Below, one piece after another: positions 1 to 11,739 of a stretch of DNA of 64,000 nucleotides (positions within the stretch are counted from its first letter, which is position 1; each line of letters starts with the position of its first letter). Location: NCBI RefSeq assembly GCF_032854445.1, contig NC_088302.1, positions 14,505,338 to 14,569,337 on the forward strand. Direction: 5' to 3'. The stretch comes from Liolophura sinensis (taxonomy: Eukaryota; Mollusca; Polyplacophora; Chitonida; Chitonidae). The translations under genes and the position numbers were made by a program. The notes beneath the pieces are model-generated. The model ran no database searches and was not told the DNA's origin. It worked only from the letters and a program-made list of their open reading frames with translations.

Positions 1-3000
1 AAAACATCCATTCAAATTCTCAGATAGGACATCAGTTTCGCTTCTATTTTACTCCCTTCTATAATCAAACACTTGAAAGATCAAATTTCCCGCACAGTTG
101 TTTTTAATGACTGGGTGCGGATACAGTTATCTCCATATGCAACGCGATACCAAGAATCACGAGCAAACAGGTGCTTCCAGTGAGTCTGGGACAATGGAGA
201 AAATTTGAAACCGCCCCCGGCTTAACGGCGTTTGATCAGGAATAGGCAGTGCATGACCCGACTAAATCCAATAATAACCTGATTGATTGGGGGAGGATGG
301 ACTGCTGCTGGCGGACGTGTTTTAAATCCCAAGCTTTTCACACATCTGCTCAGCCAGCTGAGATTCGGAAATGATGCCCAATAATGACATCCCGTCAACA
401 CCAATGGAGGACCAACGTGTCTCCACTGAGCCGCTCAGATTTAACGCCAATATTTTGTTGCCGTTGGTTCAACAGAACGTCAGGCATGATCGATAGGCTA
501 AAGTTTTACACTCAAATGTTCTTTGATTTTAAAGGCAAATCGTGAGAATGAAAACCTATTATTGAACATAATAAGCTCGAGTCTCTAAAATACATTTACA
601 CGCAATATACAAAGTAATAGCTCGTTTCAATGAAAAATTATAAAGCATATTAAACTGATAAAGGTTTTAAAATGAAAGAAAGAAAAATGAAAATAAAGAG
701 CAAATGGCCACATTTAAGTGGACGTATCCAGATTTCAGCACTTTAATAAATTCCTTACAAGCAGACACGCTTGGTCTCAGCTGATGGCTGACACCATAGT
801 AACATTTGTCGTTTCCATTGAAGCCGTAGTAGTTACATTCAACACAACCTGCAAAAGCTACAAGGGAATAGTCCATGGTCAGCCTTTGAAGCAATACGTA
901 AGATAGACGACTCAAGCAATAGTAACATGTACGTAATACATTGCTTACAGCGTGCACAAACCACTGTAAATGAATATAAAATCTTTAGCATGTAAAACTG
1001 ATAGGCCTTTTCCCTTTGTATATAACATTCTTGGAAGAACGAGACAAAACTTCCGACCAAAATATACTGGAGAATACTTCAGCCAAAGAAACAAAACATG
1101 TCTCGTTTGGGGGTCCTTGCAGAGAGGTTATCAAAGCCTAGGCATTCGCTCCCAAGAGACCTTGATAATGGCGAGTATTCACAAGACATCGACCATTCTT
1201 CGACTTTGGTTCAATGGTGTCCAATATCTCCTGAGTCTACCTTTTGCAGAAGGCGAACCACAACCGATCAATACGAGAGAGTTCTGTTAATGACGGCACT
1301 ACTTTTAATTCCCCTGTAAAATGACTCCCACTGTGACCGGCATGATGATATTTTCTACCACGGCTTTCATAGCCGTCGATTTCTTATCGAGGAATTTTGA
1401 CTAAATCGAAGGCAGAGCCACCCCTGTATGAGTTCAAGGTCAATGTATAACTCCCTTTGTAAATGGCGAGCATTGCTGTTCGATGGAAGATTGATGTTGG
1501 CGGCTCTCCCACGGCAGATATACTGGCCATTAACACCTAATTGGTCTTCTTAGGTCTCCGCGGAAGAGCTAGGCATAGGCCATCGGGTCTTAGGTATAAT
1601 CAATGAACAAGTGGTAGATGCTGATAAAACCTGACAGCCTTAGTGTTTGGTAAAGGAAGGACGTCTTCTTTGGTGAGTCGAAGAGAGTTGATTGATTGAC
1701 TTGAACACAGACCGACTAGCTGATTGAAAGATCTATTCTGACTGACTGGTATGCTAGTTATTCCGACAGTTAAGTCAGATCAAATAGAATCGCAACTACA
1801 AATACTGTCTCACTGGCATAAAATATATATAAAAAATATTTGTCTGATCCATGAACATTATAGTTAGTGTTTACTTACCCGTAAATATCAAAATATGGCA
1901 TACAGTGCTCTATGTCTGTATCTTTGAATAGCTAGAGTACTAAAACTTTTATCCAAATCTGCAGGGTCATTTAAAAAAGCAAGTGTTGTCTATATCTTTA
2001 GGTCCACCTTCTATATCTATAAGAATTAACGCTATCACACGTACAGAAGAAAACAGTGCAACAATTGAGAGCTAATGGCGCAAAGATACGTCAAGATGAC
2101 TCCGACGAGAGGACTCCCGCGAAGACACTCATACTGGGATATTTTAGTGTATTATGTTTTGCTCTTCCGTGTTTAATATAGATGTAGTGTTTAACATGAG
2201 TATATAGTAACAATGCCCGTTTTAAAAACAGCAGCTGCTCAGGTAGATCTTTCACAATGACTGGAATAGCCGAAACGGGAGACATTTACCAGTACCAGAG
2301 GACATTTACACGTCATTCAAGACATTCCCATACCAGCCGTTAACAACGGGTCCAAGGATATTCTATAGAGGTTAATCTCAAGCACTTGTTCAAAAGCGGA
2401 TATTAACTAACCAATTAGCTAACTAGTATCGACAAAAATCTCTTTAAAAATAAGATATGTGCTTTAAAAAGAGGTCTTATCAATTGTCTTTGATCTGGAA
2501 AGTCGTACCTGTTCGAAGCCGGCATAGACCGGGATAGTCGTTGATGTGTGTGGCTGAGCAGAGCTCTTGATTCAAAGTAGAGATAACACGAGACTGCCCA
2601 TTTAGGCTATTGACTAAAGTTAATGTCTCAATCAGTCTCTGGTATGGTGACAATAGCCACTATCAGGATTCAAGACTTTAAGTTAATTTATAGTTGAATG
2701 TACAATGTAAATTTATAATCACAAAATGGTGGATAATTAATTATTCCACTATGGGCTGTATTTATCTAATGGAGCACTGGGACAATTATTTCGTGTTCCC
2801 CAACAGCATATGTCCCGGGCTCAGGCCATTTTGGTTTGTGTACTTTACACTGGGTGATGCTTTGATCATAGTTCTCGGTACATTAGCCATATGGAAAAGA
2901 CACGTAGGCTGATATAATCTAATGGAACCACCTGGCAGCATGCGGTAAGGTATTGTGGCCACTCAGCTATATATGGCGCTTAACCACACTGTGCCCATTA

Positions 3001-3805
3001 TCTCTTGAAACTGGTGGCATCTGGGTGTGCAAAAGTAACAACAGAGAGAGAGTAACATTACTTTTCTAAATCTGGTACATGTGCGTGCATCAGGATGAAA
3101 CGGACAGGAGTTTTTCTACTTTATTCTAAATGAGTCTCAGACATTATTCATTTTGATAAAAGCCGGCCTACATGTACCTAAATAGGGGACTACATGCTGC
3201 AAAGTTTTCTATTCTTTATTACAGCAAATGTCCTGGATGAATTTACAACAATGCTTTCGAATTGGATCTAACCGTGGAAGCAACTAAAACCTGTTTTCGA
3301 GAACAAACCCCAATACGTGTACGTGTGATCGAATACTATTGATGAGTCTGACTGAATAGTGATATGTGCTCCCAGTTATAAGCATTTTGTACCGTTTCTT
3401 GTTTCACTAAAGACATGCTCTGACAACAGTTTTGGTATTTCGGGGAATAGTATGACAAATTTTGGTTCTCGTGAAAGCAGATTGGTCTCTGTGATCATTT
3501 AGGCCATATCGCTGTCTCTGATCGTGCTTCCTTGCCGGAGTCCGGAGAGAAGACCGACTGAAACTGCCTGCCTCGTGAAATAATAATGGTAACGATTAGT
3601 GTCTGGAAGATATGGGGAAATATACTGGCCACAACATGTGATTTAGACGATCGTTCAATATGGTGTTCGCTATAATGCGCTGTACTTGGTCGGGATTTCC
3701 CCCAGCCATCTGGATAAAATATGGAAGGCTACAGCACAGTCAAATCACCGGGCCTATCCAAGAGTACTCCACGATATAGAACATTCCGTGCGTTGTTTCG
3801 ACATC
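1..3805. other. Non-repetitive stretch with no recognisable gene
   Basis: I read this stretch on both strands and see no gene, RNA gene or repeat that recurs elsewhere in the window. The open frames are all about 106 codons or shorter and overlap one another on opposite strands (for example around 670-1320), which is what chance gives in AT-rich DNA. None carries a domain motif I know. It may be intergenic or intronic; the sequence does not decide. Confidence 0.6.
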
Positions 3806-4062
3806 ATTGAATCTGTGCGTCGAAACAGACCTTCGTATACCAGCCTTCAATCAATAAGGACGTTCCAGGTCAATAATCGCAAGACCATTTCTCAAACTTA
3901 CATATAACACAAACCACCAAAAACATAAGAGAAGCATATAAAGTACGAAAATAGGACGGAATCATGCAAATAGCTGTCAGCAGTTTTCAACGATGCTAAA
4001 AAGACGCAAGGTATGGTCTAGGCGACTAACTGAAATCAGTATTGATATGCAGAATATAAGAA
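3806..4062 (+). repeat. Dispersed repeat R1, copy 1
   Basis: This copy of about 255 bp aligns along its length with the copy at 18136-18388. Shared landmarks in order are GCGTCGAAACAGAC, GTATACCAGCC, GTCAATAATCGCAA, ATAACACAAACCACCAAA, GTACGAAAATAGGACGGAATC, and a 3' part around TCAGCAGTTT and GAATATAAG. Six copies lie in the window on both strands. I see no coding potential and no clear terminal inverted repeats. It could be a SINE-like or MITE-like element; the ACRTWTAACACAAACC block loosely resembles the 3' ends of the SINEs in this window. Confidence 0.75.
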
Positions 4063-4072
4063 TAAACTACTC

Positions 4073-4225
4073 ACTGCATCTCTTAACATGACTTGGTCTT
4101 GATTTCTTACTTTACATAATATGATTTCTTGCTCTTTGGTGGTTTCTGTTTAACATTGTTTTGGAGAGTGGTTTTGCAATTCCTGACCCGACACGTCCAC
4201 CATGGATGACGATTGACATTCGGAT
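4073..4225 (-). repeat. Dispersed repeat R1, partial inverted copy
   Basis: Read on the minus strand this shows the R1 landmarks in order: GAATGTCAATCGTCATCCA, GGACGTGTCGGGTCA, GCAAAACCACTCTCCAAAAC, AACAGAAACCACCAAAGAGC and a degenerate end. It lies about 10 bp beyond copy 1 in opposite orientation, so the two form an imperfect inverted pair. It is more diverged than copy 1, so the two probably inserted separately. Confidence 0.6.
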
Positions 4226-4239
4226 ATAATTAAAGACGT

Positions 4240-4375
4240 ACAGCATAAAGAGCAAAACCACAGCTGTGACGACAGTGTGATAGCTGACAAATTGTTACAC
4301 GTAACCGGGTGAAATACGGCCGCTTGTCAATTTACCTCAGTCAGGGATTTATTCTACAATACAACGACTAAATCT
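4240..4375 (+). repeat. Dispersed repeat R2, 5' partial copy
   Basis: The block GCAAAACCAC, GACGACAGTGTGATAGC, ACACGTAACC, GTGAAATAC and CTTGTCAATTTACCTCAG recurs at 33575, at 48935 and, on the minus strand, at 42.0-42.3 and 47.6-47.9 kb. This copy keeps only about the first 130 bp of the roughly 300-bp element. It sits next to two R1 copies, so this is a small repeat cluster just upstream of the satellite. Confidence 0.65.
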
Positions 4376-4690
4376 GTCTGACTTCATGTAACCTGACATC
4401 TGTCTGGAGTGCTTTACGTTCGTATTCAGGAATGCTGAACCTCTACGAACGCTGCATACCCACATGTACATCTACCACGTGTCGTCCATAAGGCAATTCT
4501 GCCTCTGGAAAAGCCCGCGATTTAAAAGACAAAACCAGGTTATACTCAGAAAACGTCAAGAAGCGCTGTTAACTAGCTTGCAAGGTGTTTTACATAAAAT
4601 AAACTGTTCTCACGTCCTCTAGAGAAATCATTGACTTTAGACAAGAGTAACGCAAATCGAACGGTGTGAGGATCAACATGACAGGTGAAA
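4376..4690. other. Short unique spacer before the satellite
   Basis: I see no gene or repeat here. A minus-strand open frame runs from here into the satellite, but it has no recognisable motif. Confidence 0.5.
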
Positions 4691-7090
4691 ATAGCCATGG
4701 ACATACACGTATAGGCTACACACAACTTCCAAACAGGGTAATGGCCATGGGCATCCATGCATAGGTTACACACAACTTCCAGACAGGGTAATGGCCATGG
4801 GCATCAATGCATAGGTTACACACAACTTCCAGACAGGGTAATGGCCATGGGCATCCATGCATAGGTTACACACAACTTCCAAACAGGGTAGTGGCCATGG
4901 GCATCCATGCATAGGTTACACACAACTTCCAAACAGGGTAATGGCCATGAGCATACATGCATAGGTTACACACAACTTCCAAACAGGGTAGTGGCCATGG
5001 CCATCCATGTATACGTTACACACAACTTCCAAACAGGGTAATGGCCATGGGCATACATGCATAGGTTACACACAACTTCCAAACAGGGTAATGGCCATGG
5101 ACATACATAGTTACACACAACTTCCAAACAGGGTAATGGCCATGGGCATCCATGCATAGGTTACACACAACTTCCAAACAGGGTAGTGGCCATGACCATC
5201 CATGTATAGGTTACATACAACTTCCAAACAGGGTAGTGGCCATGGACATACATGCATAGTTACACACAACTTCCAAACAGGGTAATGGCCATGAGCATCC
5301 ATGCATAGGTTACACACAACTTCCAAACAGGGTAATGGCCATGGGCATCCATGTATAGGTTACACACAACTTCCAAACAGGGTAATGGCCATGGACATAC
5401 ATGCATAGGTTACACACAACTTCCAAACAGGGTAATGGCCATGGACATACATGCATAGTTACACACAACTTCCAAACAGGGTAGTGGTCATGGACATACA
5501 TGTATAGTTACACACAACTTGCAAACAGGGTAATGGCCATGAGCATACATGCATAGGTTACACACAACTTCCAAACAGGGTAGTAGCCCTGGACATACAT
5601 GTATAGGCTACACACAACTTCCAAACAGGGTAGTGGCCATGGGCATCCATGTATAGGTTACATACAACTTCCAAACAGGGTAATGGCCATGGACATACAT
5701 GCATAGTTACACACAACTTGCAAACAGTGTAGTGGTCATGGACATACATGCATAGTTACGCACAACTTCCAAACAGGGTAATGGCCATGGGCATCAATGC
5801 ATAGGTTACACACAACTTCCAAACAGGGTAGTGGCCATGGGCATCAATGCATAGGTTACACACAACTTCCAAACAGGGTAGTGGCCATGGGCATCCATGT
5901 ATAGGTTACATACAACTTCCAAACAGGGTAATGGCCATGGACATACATGCACAGTTACACACAACTTGCAAACAGGGTAATGGCCATGGGCATCCATGTA
6001 TAGGTTACACACAACTTCCAAACAGGGTAGTGGCCATGGGCATCCATGTATAGGTTACACACAACTTCCAAACAGGGTAGTGGCCTTGGACATACATGTA
6101 TAGGCTACACACAACTTCCAAACAGGGTAGTGGCCATGGGCATCCATGTATAGGTTACATACAACTTCCAAACAGGGTAATGGCCATGGACATACATGCA
6201 TAGTTACACACAACTTGCAAACAGGGTAGTGGTTATGGACATACATGTATAGGCTACACACAACTTCCAAACAGGGTAGTGGCCTTGGACATACATGTAT
6301 AGGCTATACACAACTTCCAAACAGGGTAATGGCCATGGGCATCAATGCATAGGTTACACACAACTTCCAAACAGGGTAGTGGCCATGGGCATCCATGTAT
6401 AGGTTACACACAACTTCCAAACAGGGTAATGGCCATGGGCATCCATGTATAGGTTACACACAACTTCCAAACAGGGTAATGGCCATGGACATACATGCAT
6501 AGTTACACACAACTTCCAAACAGGGTAGTGGCCATGGGCATCCATGTATAGGTTACACACAACTTCCAAACAGGGTAATGGCCATGGACATACATGTATA
6601 GGCTACACACAACTTCCAAACAGGGTAGTGGCCTTGGACATACATGTATAGGCTATACACAACTTCCAAACAGGGTAATGGCCATGGGCATCAATGCATA
6701 GGTTACACACAACTTCCAAACAGGGTAGTGGCCATGGGCATCCATGTATAGGTTACCCACAACTTCCAAACAGGGTAATGGCCATGGGCATACATGCATA
6801 GGTTACATACAACTTCCAAACAGGGTAGTGGTCATGGACATACATGTATAGGCTACACACAACTTCCAAACAGGGTAGTGGCCATGGGCATCCATGTATA
6901 GGTTACACACAACTTCTAAACAGGGTAATGGCCATGGGCATACATGCATAGGTTACATACAACTTCCAAACAGGGTAATGGTCATGGACATACATGTATA
7001 GGCTACACACAACTTCCAACAGGGTAATGACCATGGACATATATGTATAGGCTATACACAACTTCCAAACAGGGTAGTGGCCATGATCAG
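4691..7090. repeat. 50-bp satellite array, about 48 units
   Basis: The unit is 50 bp, with some 48-49 bp variants, and carries ACACAACTTCC, AAACAGGGTA, GGCCATGG and ATGCATAGG or ATGTATAGG as fixed landmarks. Arrays run head to tail without interruption for 2.4 kb. Variable sites include GTAATGG or GTAGTGG, GGGCATCC or GGACATAC, CTTCC or CTTGC, and CATAGTTAC lacking one G. Variants recur in blocks: CTTGC units fall at 5521, 5720, 5968 and 6217, and CCTTGGAC with CTATAC at 6281 and 6630. This shows multi-unit duplications inside the array. The minus strand is open over many units, giving repeating peptides with WKLCV, but this follows from the repeat's lack of stop codons. No inter-unit spacers exist, so it is not CRISPR. 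Confidence 0.97.
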
Positions 7091-7499
7091 GATGCAAAGG
7101 AATCTAACACACGAAACAGGAATGATGGTGAGCGTTAGCAGTTTCACGAGTCCTGTAAAAAATGAGTAGATTATTCGACTTTAAGGAAGGGTCTACAGAA
7201 TACCAATTTGCCCGGCAAAGCTTGCTCATTTTCTAACGAGAAATCACCATAACAGAACATGCATGTAGTATCCTCCTATTATATTTGTAAAACCGCTGTT
7301 TCTACTAACTCGGAAGAAAATCAAGCACTGATAGTGTGTCAGTGAGATTTCTTGAAAGCAAAAAAAAATATCCAAAGTGAAGATGGACAGATCATCCAGA
7401 ATCTCTGGTACTCGCTTCATAATTATGTCTAATTCGGCTTAACCCAGGGGTTGGGACTGTGTATTCATCGTGTTAGAATTTGATCACCAAGCTGGATAT
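7091..7499. other. AT-rich spacer after the satellite
   Basis: This stretch holds a short A-run near 7361 and no gene or repeat that I recognise. Confidence 0.5.
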
Positions 7500-7735
7500 A
7501 TGAACATTTGCAATCAGAGAATTTGCCTAGAGAATCCCTTGTACCTTCTTAACATCATTGAAAACTGTTGCAAGCATGTCCCTGCATGATTTCGTCATAA
7601 TTTTGGACTAGATGTACTTTCTCAGTTCTTTGCTGCTTTGTGTTAAACGTCTTTGTGTTAAACGTCTTTGTGTTAAACGTCTTAATGGGAATTGGCCTTG
7701 TGATTACTGACTCGTGACGTCCACTATGGAGTTAA
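7500..7735 (-). repeat. Dispersed repeat R1, copy with internal 15-bp triplication
   Basis: The minus strand carries R1 landmarks GTCAGTAATCACAAGGCC, CAAAGCAGCAAAGAACTGAG, GAAATCATGCAG and CAGTTTTCAATGATGTT. Inside it the plus-strand unit TTTGTGTTAAACGTC occurs three times in a row at 7637-7651, 7652-7666 and 7667-7681. Other R1 copies have this block once, so the triplication arose after insertion. Confidence 0.7.
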
Positions 7736-9044
7736 AATTGACAACAGTGTTATGTTAGATAAATTGTTATATTGAGATTTAAGATTTGATTTGGAGACTG
7801 GAGATATGTTTTTGTTAGGCTAAATACAGTTATTTGTAACAATCAATACGGTTTGAATAAATTACATAAATGTGATTGTCACGTTGGAGATGAAGGTTGG
7901 ACTTCCTGACAGCTTAGTGGCTTGTACAGCTCTCTAAGACGAAACGAAAGCAGACTAATAATCAATATCCCTTCTAATGGGATACATATGGTGTAAAGTT
8001 ATTGTTTGGGCAATGGAACTACACGTTAAGGCTGTTTTCTAGATTTGCAGAGCTTAACATTTAGAGTGAAGAAACTCTTGTTTGGGTACGGCCCCTTGGG
8101 CTGGATGTTAAAAATAGAACGTTGTGAATTATTATATCGTATGAAATCTGCCCATGCGTGTTATTGACATTTTCCTCCATAAGCCTCTTGAAATATTAAC
8201 TTCTTGTTAAAAAGCTCTGGGGTATTCCATAAGCGATTTCACTGAGCGAGACAAAGCGAGTATACCGATAACGAAGGCCCGTAACAAAACAACGGAGTTT
8301 TCATTTACATCAAACCGCCTTCCTTGCCTGTCTTCATACATGTCGCCATGAAGTGTTATTACTACTCATGAAACTGCCTCCTCCTTTGGCTCTACCATCA
8401 TAGACCTACAGTAATGATGCGGTTAAATGACAAAATATACAGGGAATATTGTGTGTATATTGCGGCTGCACTGTAAAAGTATGGATAACGCCAATGTAAC
8501 AAACAGTGTGAAAGACAGTTTGTTATCTTGTTATTCCGAGGACTTGTCCTATAAATAATGTTCTTTGTTAAAATTCGTATGCTAGTCGTCAGCTGACAGA
8601 GTTTGGCCATGGCACAAACAAAGAAAGTGGCCTAGCTTGCTAAAGCGTTCTTAACGCAGCAGACAATACGCCAATAATCTGGGAGCTTTCGCTGGCTAGG
8701 CTGTATCATTTCATCTCATCAGATTTTTCAGGTATACGGGGAGGTTTTTTTTCCTGAGCAATCCGATGCTCTAAACCCAGAAAGCTGATCGTCAACAAAT
8801 AAATGAAAAAGACCCACTTAAGTGCTGTGTTAAACATGAAATAAATGTTTTCACCAGAGTTCCCGATTTTACACACAAGACCAACTTACAGACAAGCCCT
8901 TGTCAAAGGAATATGTTACAGACAAGAACACATATGCAAACTAGACGGTACTCCGAGAGAGTATATCTTCTCCACAACTGAAGCTAGTCTAGGTGTCAAA
9001 CCAGGCATCTTGTAGCCACATGTAGTCTAGGCGTCAAACCAGGC
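7736..9044. other. Unique stretch with one short direct repeat
   Basis: I see no gene. A roughly 22-bp phrase with TAGTCTAGG, GTCAAACCAGGCAT occurs twice, near 8985 and 9023, as a local direct duplication. The region at 8398-8610 has a 70-codon minus-strand open frame with no known motif. Confidence 0.5.
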
Positions 9045-9175
9045 ATTCGTACACTAGCCGTCAACGAAAATGGACGTCCCAGGTCAATAATGGCAAAACC
9101 AATTTCCAAAACTAGGTTAGCCAAAAACGTCCAAATAAAAGCAAATGTATAAAAATTAAGATGGATTCATACAAA
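9045..9175 (+). repeat. Dispersed repeat R1, diverged 5' copy
   Basis: The stretch has CTAGCCGTCAACGAAAATGG, GACGTCCCAGGTCAATAATGG, CAAAACCAATTTCCAAAAC and ATGGATTCATACAAAAG, matching R1 in the same order. It stops before the distal part seen in the copies at 3.8 and 18.1 kb. Confidence 0.55.
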
Positions 9176-10539
9176 AGTAAACACACTACAAAGGGGCAAT
9201 ACTCTGTATTTCTGTCCTGTCACTGGTCAAGACTCCTTAAAGAACACCTGGATCCCGATCCCACAAAAATCTTTTGCTCAAGGCTAACATTCGCACAGAA
9301 TTTCATCCAAGTCCCTGTATAACTTTCTCCGTAAGTTTGAGGGATAGATAAACAGGCTGCCAAACGGGAAAAGATGCATAACCTGCTTGGCAGAGGCAAT
9401 ACAAGTGTTAGTTAAGCCCTTCACAGTTTAACGCGACTTACCACAGCTTAACTGACTTAGAAGTGTCGATCACCGAGTTCCGTCCTCCATTCTACTTTGA
9501 AAATGACAGCAAGGAATGTAGAATTCGCCTTTACCGGGCAGCAACAAGTGTAATTTTGACGTCAAACTGGAGTTTCCATACTATAAAGTCTTTCGTCCAT
9601 TATTTCTCTCATCAACACATTGGTTTCGATTAAGTACTGACACCACCGTCTATCTGCCTCTTGTAAGAGGGGAAAAAAGCTTTCTACCCCATTATCGGAA
9701 TCTTGCTGTTTCTGAGTCCCTGAGGATTCAGTCATGCTGTGACTGGGCTCCAGAGGCCAGAAAGGGACTTTTAAACCGTAAATACAGTATTTGTTAATAA
9801 ATGTCCATCGATCTGCTCCTCAATGAAGTCATTGTAATTTCTTTCATGTCTTTCCCAATCACATCCTGACACCCCTTATTGCCTGCAATAAAATACTGCA
9901 CCGCTGCACCATTGTTTGACCGCGGAGTATTGTAGGAAACTAGAGATGTTCACGTAAAATCAATAGACTCGGCTAACATTCCCCTAAAACATGAACCAGG
10001 CTTGGCTCTAACGTTCGTCGACACTTGCTATTAGTTTTCTCTCCATCGTCCCACAACTTTTTCTCCGTGTTGCAAAAAAAATTTAAAAACTGAGCTATTA
10101 CCTTCGCCAACAGTTTGACGAATTAGAGCTAGAGTAGACTGACTTCTCTTAAATAGCTTCATGTTTTGTGGACATAAACAGTAGTGCCTTCAATATGCCA
10201 TCAACAACAGGGTTCCATTAACAGGATGGAAATTTCACTCACGATTTAACGACTTTTTGCTTGGAAAGTTTAAACTGACACAGATGAATTTCTGTCGATG
10301 TTTCTTTCCTTTTAACTGCCGTGCTTAGTTTCGATACGTTCTCAGCACATGGCCTCCTAAAATGCTCTAATTTTATCTATGTGCACATATGGTCGACTAG
10401 TAAAATGTCCGTGCTCCTGACGGAGATTCGAATTGTTTCATTTCATTGTAACGTACCATATACCTCTAATGTTACAAATGTGCAATATGTGCTGGATAAA
10501 GTGAGATAAACCAAAGCCACTACCACACGGTGATAATTG
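9176..10539. other. Unique stretch, no recognisable feature
   Basis: No repeat shared with the rest of the window and no credible coding frame was found. The 62-codon open frame at 10321-10509 has no motif I know. Confidence 0.5.
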
Positions 10540-10797
10540 GTGTATTATCTCAGGTAAGCAGTGAAGTACAACTACTTAGGACTGTGACAATTAGTATCTT
10601 GTCAAACCAGTGGATTTGTATCTTGTGACAAATAAACAGTGGTTTACCACCACTTGACAGTGTGCTAATTGCTATTTCGTCACACATAACCAGTGAAGTA
10701 CGACCACTTGACAATAGGATAACTGGTACCTGATTACACGCAACCAGTGAATCTGTGTCTTGCCACAAATAACCAGTGAAGTACGACCACTTGACAG
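10540..10797. repeat. Degenerate minisatellite related to R2, left part
   Basis: Units of roughly 55 bp are built on CCAGTGAAGTACGACCACTTG, ACAGTGTG, TAATTG and TATCTTGTCACA. They resemble the 5' block of R2 (ACAGTGTGATAGC, ACACGTAACC, GTGAAATAC, CTTGTCAA). The array resumes after the SINE at 10798-11143. About five units are readable and each differs from the next. Confidence 0.7.
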
Positions 10798-11143
10798 TAA
10801 GTGAGTGAGTGCTTAGGCTTTAACGTCGTACTTAACAATTTTTTCAGTCATATCACGATGAAGGAATCCCTGAATTCCTTCTAAGTTGTAGAGCGGGTTT
10901 CCATCGCTTTTTAACCGAGTGCTGCTTCACTGAGACGCCTTACAGAAGGCAAGTAAGCCGCCCCGCCCGAGCCATTATACTGATACGGGTCAACCATTCG
11001 TTGCACTATCCCCTTCATGCTGAACGCCAAGCGAGGAAGTTACAACTTCCTTTTTTAAGGTCTTAGGTCTGACTCGACCCAGGATTGACCCTGGATCTAC
11101 CGTTGATGAAGCGCTCTGCCAACTGTGCTATCGGGGCCGGTAA
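10798..11143 (-). mobile_element. SINE family B, full length, minus strand
   Basis: This 346-bp element aligns end to end with the plus-strand copy at 48532-48873. On the minus strand it begins with a tRNA-like head (ACCGGCCCCGATAGCACAGT with an A box, then GGATCAATCCTGGGTC as B box) and ends with GTACGACGTTAAAGCC, AAGCACTCACTCACTTA. Family members are moved by LINE enzymes in trans and encode no protein. The 10-bp sequence CACTTGACAG flanks it at 10788-10797 and 11144-11153, so it interrupted the minisatellite after that array formed. Because array units contain this phrase anyway, the target duplication is likely but not certain. Confidence 0.85.
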
Positions 11144-11200
11144 CACTTGACAGGGTAATAGTTGGTATCTTGTTACGCATGACCACTGATGTTACCAAAT
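11144..11200. repeat. Degenerate R2-like minisatellite, right remnant
   Basis: CACTTGACAGGGTAATAG, TTGGTATCTTGTTACGCATG and ACCACTGATG continue the unit pattern broken by the SINE. About one unit remains before unique sequence begins. Confidence 0.65.
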
Positions 11201-11739
11201 CATCCAGACACTTATTCTAACTATTCACAAAATGCTCAAGATCACTTATTTTTAAGTTTGATGGCGAAGGTTTACATGTTGATCGTTTTGAGCTAGAGAG
11301 TAGGGGAGTTTCGAGTTTGAACTATTTCATCGTTGACGGTAGAAAAAGTTCAACTGTATAAAAAGTAACTTGTATGTCAAAAATGTTAGGCAGTAATGTT
11401 TGATCCCATTCACTATAACATGTGCGTCTGTATAAAGATCATAAAAAAATCATGAAAAGTCATATAAACTAGACAAAATAGAAAACTGATAATCTGATCG
11501 TTTAGTGAACTGGAGAAGTTCCTAAAGGAAAGAGGTGTTATTTGTGCCTTTGCAAAAGGGTGAGACAGGTGACAAGCAAATCAATTTCAACAAGGTTGCC
11601 TAACATTTTTCACCATTCACATGGCACACTAGGAAGGTTTTTAACTCTGACGACAAAAGAGTTCCAACTCGAAACTATTCAAGCAATACTAATTGTGTTG
11701 AAAGAAGGAGGGAGAAGATGGGGCTTCCATAGACTCATG
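11201..11739. other. Unique stretch before the 3-kb duplication
   Basis: A 67-codon plus-strand open frame lies at 11542-11745 (contains LPNIFHHSHGTLGRFLTLTT), but I recognise no family, and the region has no flanking features that would make it a gene. Confidence 0.45.

Noticed and set aside
4691-7090. CRISPR-like appearance of regular repeats
   Set aside because: Units abut with no unique spacers, and the rest of the window is animal nuclear DNA.
4966-7097. Minus-strand repeating peptides of 60-71 residues in the satellite (WKLCV, HGHYPV themes)
   Set aside because: They come from a 50-bp unit with few stop codons in any frame; frames shift whenever a 48-49 bp unit occurs and no start, signal or splice context supports a protein.
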